From Pleurostoma richardsiae (Eukaryota; Ascomycota; Sordariomycetes; Calosphaeriales; Pleurostomataceae): DNA of 64,000 nucleotides. Positions within the stretch are counted from its first letter, which is position 1; each line of letters opens with the position of its first letter. The notes below the pieces were generated by a model that saw nothing but the letters and a program-made list of their open reading frames with translations, was not told the origin of the DNA and searched no databases. The position numbers and the translations under genes are program-made. The stretch is from the NCBI GenBank assembly GCA_030052745.1, contig JANBVO010000018.1, positions 248,001 through 312,000 of the forward strand. Reading direction: 5' to 3'. This document shows positions 60,101-64,000 of this stretch, piece by piece.

Positions 60101-63100
60101 CGCTGTTTCCTCCAGAAATAGCTTTGTACTCGCAAAACCGCGTTGATCACGGAGTAGCATACTTACTCGTTTGCTGGGGGTCTTGTTCCTCCACTTGCTC
60201 CAGCCTCCAGACCCCTTGTCGATATATCCGAGGTGTTAAAGGAAATCTCGCATGACTGGTGCTCCGTGATGTCCAGTGCGTCCGCTTCAGCTGATCGTGG
60301 GGGGGCACGGGGCGGAAAGTGAATAATGACGGGACTTCAGCAACGATTAGCGAGGAGAGCTCCGATTGATTCGCCTGCCGTCTCCCTCCTGTAGAGTCGC
60401 TGGGACCGCGATTCCGCCGCTCCTTTTCTTGCAAAATTCAGGCCTGTAACAATGTGAGAACAGCCCGCAACAGCTCCGTAGTGCTGCCAATGACATGTGA
60501 GTGTGTCGAATGCGAAGGTGTGGAAGCAAGGGGGGAGACAAGTGCTCTGGAAATGTGAAATGTGATAGCTTCCTCTAGGGCGTGACGCCTTCTTGTAGTC
60601 TCCCACTTGCCTGGATAGGACCCACTCTCGATCCTCATACCGAGCTGCGTCTTCTTGAATCGAGAGAGCCTGGGGGCCTGGTGAGCTGAGGGATCTTCAC
60701 GGAGCTCTGCTTGTGCGGAGCTTGGGGCCCTCGTGCCGTCGCTGCCAGACATACCAATGCAATGCAATGCTGTGGTAGGGATATCTCGAGGAACGGCAGG
60801 CAGCCTGCAGTGGCTGCGGATCGCCTGCATGCCATGCCAGGTCCTACGCAAGAATTGCGAAACACACGCAGCAGGTGTTTCTACGCCTCCCTAGTGGCTT
60901 AAGAGCAGGCGTCGGGGTCCGCCTGTCGGTGTTCGGCGTCCACTCGCCAATCTGTGAGGCTAACCGTTCCATGGGAGCCCTGGCAGGTGCATTCAGCTCC
61001 CCAGATCTCCCCTGGCCTCCTTCGGCCACAAAAGCCCCAGAGCTTACTGAAGCGCCCCCGCAGAGCCGGAGGTTGGAGAGGTTAATTCCTATGACACTTA
61101 CTGTACAGCATAATCAATGCAACTCTCTGGTGACTGAAAGACCAGTATCTACTGCGCGAATGCCGCAAGTGTCGCAAATGCTTTGGGGAGACGCCTGGAT
61201 ATGTAGCACTGGACTTTCACTTCGGCGACCTGACGAGCCCGGGAGTCGATCCTGATCTTGGAAGCGGCAGAGCGGCAGAGCGGCTTCTCTCGCGCTATCG
61301 GAGCGGCGTCTGCCCTAAACATGATCGATCGGCCGCACTGATTATTCCCGTTGGTAGCAGTCCAGTTTCAGCGCCCTGGCCCTTCGTAACCACCTGCCTG
61401 CGGAGCTCACTCCAGCTCATCTAGTCAAACCACGCTACCAACGATAGCCCATTGTCCGTGCATCGCGGAAGCTTCCTGGTGTAGTTACTAGCTCCATAGG
61501 AGAAGCGACAGGGCTTTTGGGTCTTTTGGCGACGGGACGGTACGGATCGTCACCAGGCCGAGCGGAGTCAGCGGACTCTAACTTGGCAGAAAACCTAGTA
61601 CGTAAGTAAAATAGCAACCATTGACTGACTCGGAGCAGTAAATCTGGTGTGAAACCGCTCCCGCAAGGTCACACCCGAGGCTTATCGCGATCCCACGAGG
61701 GAAGCGAACACAGCAGCATCGCTGCGAGATCTGAGATCAGCATAAAAAGTAATGTTCCCGCCATCCTGGCTTTGGCTTTTCAGGCTGAAGCGTGAGGCGT
61801 CGAGACGGCAGAATGCGGAGACAGTCGCAGAGGCAGCGATTGGACAGTGCCGCGCCTCTCCTTGAGGTATGACAACGTCCAGGGGCCACAAATCCCACTC
61901 TGGACCGGCCCGGGGTGGGGAATGAATGGTTGCCGTAGCCAGCGTATTTCTGAACAGTTCTGAGCGAACTGCTCTCGTCTCGTCTCGGCGACATCAACGA
62001 CAGGTACGAACGTCGGAAAAGGGGCCTCAGGAGCCAGGTCGCAGAGGCAGTCGCGACACCCGCTGGCAATGAGTTAGTGCAACTGGGGGAGGTTGATACC
62101 CATGCTAACCCGCTGGTGTGGGCAGAACACCGATGTTCCCGGTCGCAAATCATAATGGCGGCCAATGACAATCGCGCGATGGGGGATCACCTACCATTGC
62201 GCCGGGAATGACTGAGCCACAGGGAGATGGGAGCGTCCCGCTAAACTCCCGCGAAAGTCTGTCCGTCCTGTCGGTCAGAATGATTGGCCATTACGCGTGA
62301 GATACAAGCTAGGCACACGCCATGGAGTCTCACAATGCCTTCGTTTCTCTCGGTAGCACCTAGACGGCTAGGAGTCAGCTAACTCACCAGCATTAAAGTA
62401 CGACCGTATCATGACTCGCTCCTGCGAGCAGGCGTCAGCTGCCGGGAAACCCACACGCGAACCCGGAGCTATCTCCCCTTCGACGGCCCGCAGTAACCTG
62501 TTCACTTGCAGGTGCGGCCCGCTGCGCTCACCTTCCAGGATGACAAAAACCTCTCGACGGCAGTTAAAGAGCAAGGGTAGATGGCCGGCTCTGCTTGAGA
62601 CAGGGCACTGGGAGATAATTCATTGTTGCACTCCATGTTACGTCCCCGAATTTTGATCAGCAATATCGGACTGTTGAAGCAGCCCTCCCGTAGGCGTGTG
62701 GCCTTTGGGATCTGCCTTTGGGCCGGCCTTCGGTTGATCGGTACCGTTGCGATGGGACGAATCCCATTGCAGTGCCTTGATTGACGCCATGGCGCATTCA
62801 GCCTGCGATCCGTCGCGTCACGAAATGGGCCGGCCAGTCATTTGTCCCTGACCACCCCCAGCGACTGAACGGTAGAATTCACATCGTGGCGCGTATCGAT
62901 TCTTCACGTTTCGGCCGAGAGAGAAGACTCAAGCAGCCCATACTATGGCGATGTGAGAGAACGATGAATGAAGGATGACGCATAGCAGAGCCCCCAGGCC
63001 TCTCAGGAAGTAGAGCCGTCGGCAGTGGACCGATGTGTTTCGGAGAATCAAATCTTGGCCCCTCCAACCACAAATCGGAAGCTGGTCGCCGGCGCGAGGC

Positions 63101-64000
63101 ATCGCCGCAGGAAAAGGTGACAGGTCACAAGAGGTGGCTGAGGTTGTCTGTCTCCACGGTCGCTATTGAAGCACTGACCGCGCGCGCACACTCCTGGGGA
63201 CCGCAGCAGGCGTCGTATCCGAGGTCTCTTGTGTTTTAGTGTAGAGGGATTCGACGTGGTGGGGACGAAGGGAACTTGGCGGCAAGCGACATGATCTGAG
63301 CACACACCTTCATGTAAGGTATGTACTGCATGCATTGGCCATCTCGATTCAGCTCGGCTATCTGTGTCGTGCAAATCGAGGCACGGGGTGCGCGGGAGCC
63401 CAAAGTGGTCAAGGTTGTCGAAAAACGTGCGTCTTGCTTGGCTGTCGATGGTTGTCGAGGCAAAGAGATTGGAAGATGGTGGTGAGCTGGAGGGTGAGGC
63501 GGGACACGTCTCCCTAAGGTACCTGTAGCTAGTAGGTACCGAGGTAAGGTACCTGCTGTAGGTAGTGCGCTTCAACCTTGCATCCCAGCTGGCGGGAAAC
63601 GCTGCGGAAAGCCGATCGACAGGCAAGAGCGATCTTGCTGGACCCCTCTTGCCGGCTACCATTGGGTACGTACCACTGCACTTGCCAAATGCGTTTCAAC
63701 GGTGAGGAATCGGGAATCGCGCAGGTCGTGCTTTCCAAAAGGCTTGCATGCCTTACTCTACTGTGTTACCTGTACCTACCTTAAGTACAGTGTACTAAGG
63801 CAGTGGACCGTATCTACCTAAGGTACCTTGCCTATCTGCAGATACCGGCACAAAGGGCGGGCTGCCCGTGGGTTTCCAGGTATCTTTCAGAGAGGTAAGG
63901 TGAGGCGAGGTACTGTAGCTGGCGGGTTCACGATCCTGCAGGCTGTTGGCTTTCAGCCTCCCGTCCCCTTTCGCGCCGACATCTCACGGTCAATTGAGTC
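57192..64000. other. 6.8 kb gene-poor right end
   Basis: I can support no gene. The longest frame (63048-63662 minus, 204 codons) has no domain, and its YSRYLTSVP-type residues come from GGTACC repeats. There are no transposon-type motifs. GGTACC/CCTTAGGTA-like motifs cluster at 63510-63565 and 63765-63915, resembling the cluster upstream of GSK3, so a promoter of a gene beyond the right edge is possible. Confidence 0.5.
63510..63915. repeat. Clusters of GGTACC / AAGGTACCT palindromic motifs
   Basis: AAGGTACCTGTAG and TAGGTACCGAGGTAAGGTACCTGC occur within 63513-63556. ACCTGTACCTACCTTAAG and ACCTAAGGTACCTTGCC occur within 63768-63830. Dense overlapping palindromes built on GGTACC and TACCTA. 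The function is unknown. Confidence 0.65.

Noticed and set aside
63048-63662. 204-codon minus-strand frame at the right end
   Set aside because: Low-complexity and derived partly from GGTACC repeats; no recognisable domain.

Overview
The window looks like nuclear DNA of a filamentous ascomycete (Pezizomycotina), most likely a Sordariomycete. The genes are split by short introns of about 40-170 bases with GTRNGT-like donors, internal CTRAC/CTAAC branch sites and YAG or AAG acceptors. Coding DNA has GC-rich third positions. The best-conserved proteins (GSK3, TOM7, LTV1, KNR4, the GT2 glycosyltransferase) have typical mould forms. I find 15 protein genes that I can support and no convincing tRNA, rRNA, CRISPR or transposon. 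All exon coordinates were derived by eye from splice signals and reading phase, so each may be off by a base or two.

Layout. 1-6.8 kb is a nuclear/ribosome block: SAC3 (mRNA export, runs off the left edge), LTV1 (40S maturation) and, divergent from LTV1, LSG1 (60S maturation GTPase). 7.3-25.6 kb is a cell-surface block: a GT2 glycosyltransferase of the fungal surface-growth type, a membrane-anchored GH16 glucanase, a secreted protein with two apple-like modules, and a 1,896-residue secreted mosaic of beta-propeller, Ig-like, WSC and PAN domains. 26.2-29.7 kb holds a STAND-type N-terminal domain joined to ankyrin repeats, with no NACHT domain. 32.7-36.4 kb holds KNR4/SMI1 and VPS68. 36.4-46.2 kb is a very gene-poor stretch ending in the long pyrimidine-rich leader of GSK3 (46.2-47.7 kb). 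49.7-57.2 kb is a compact block: nuclear cap-binding subunit CBP80, spliceosomal SF3B4, mitochondrial import subunit TOM7 and a mitochondrial FAD/folate-type carrier. 57.2-64 kb holds no gene I can support.

How the genes fit together. Most are single-copy housekeeping genes. LTV1/LSG1 share a 439-base intergenic region and act on the two ribosomal subunits. CBP80 and SF3B4 act in early mRNA processing, and SAC3 acts later in export. TOM7 and the carrier are both mitochondrial. GT2, GH16, the WSC/propeller protein, KNR4 and GSK3 all touch cell-wall construction or its signalling. The most unusual genes are the WSC/propeller mosaic and its neighbour, the STAND-N/ankyrin protein. The most unexplained DNA is the pair of gene-poor stretches, together with the repeated KpnI-like (GGTACC) and GTACCGGTAC palindromes in intergenic DNA.
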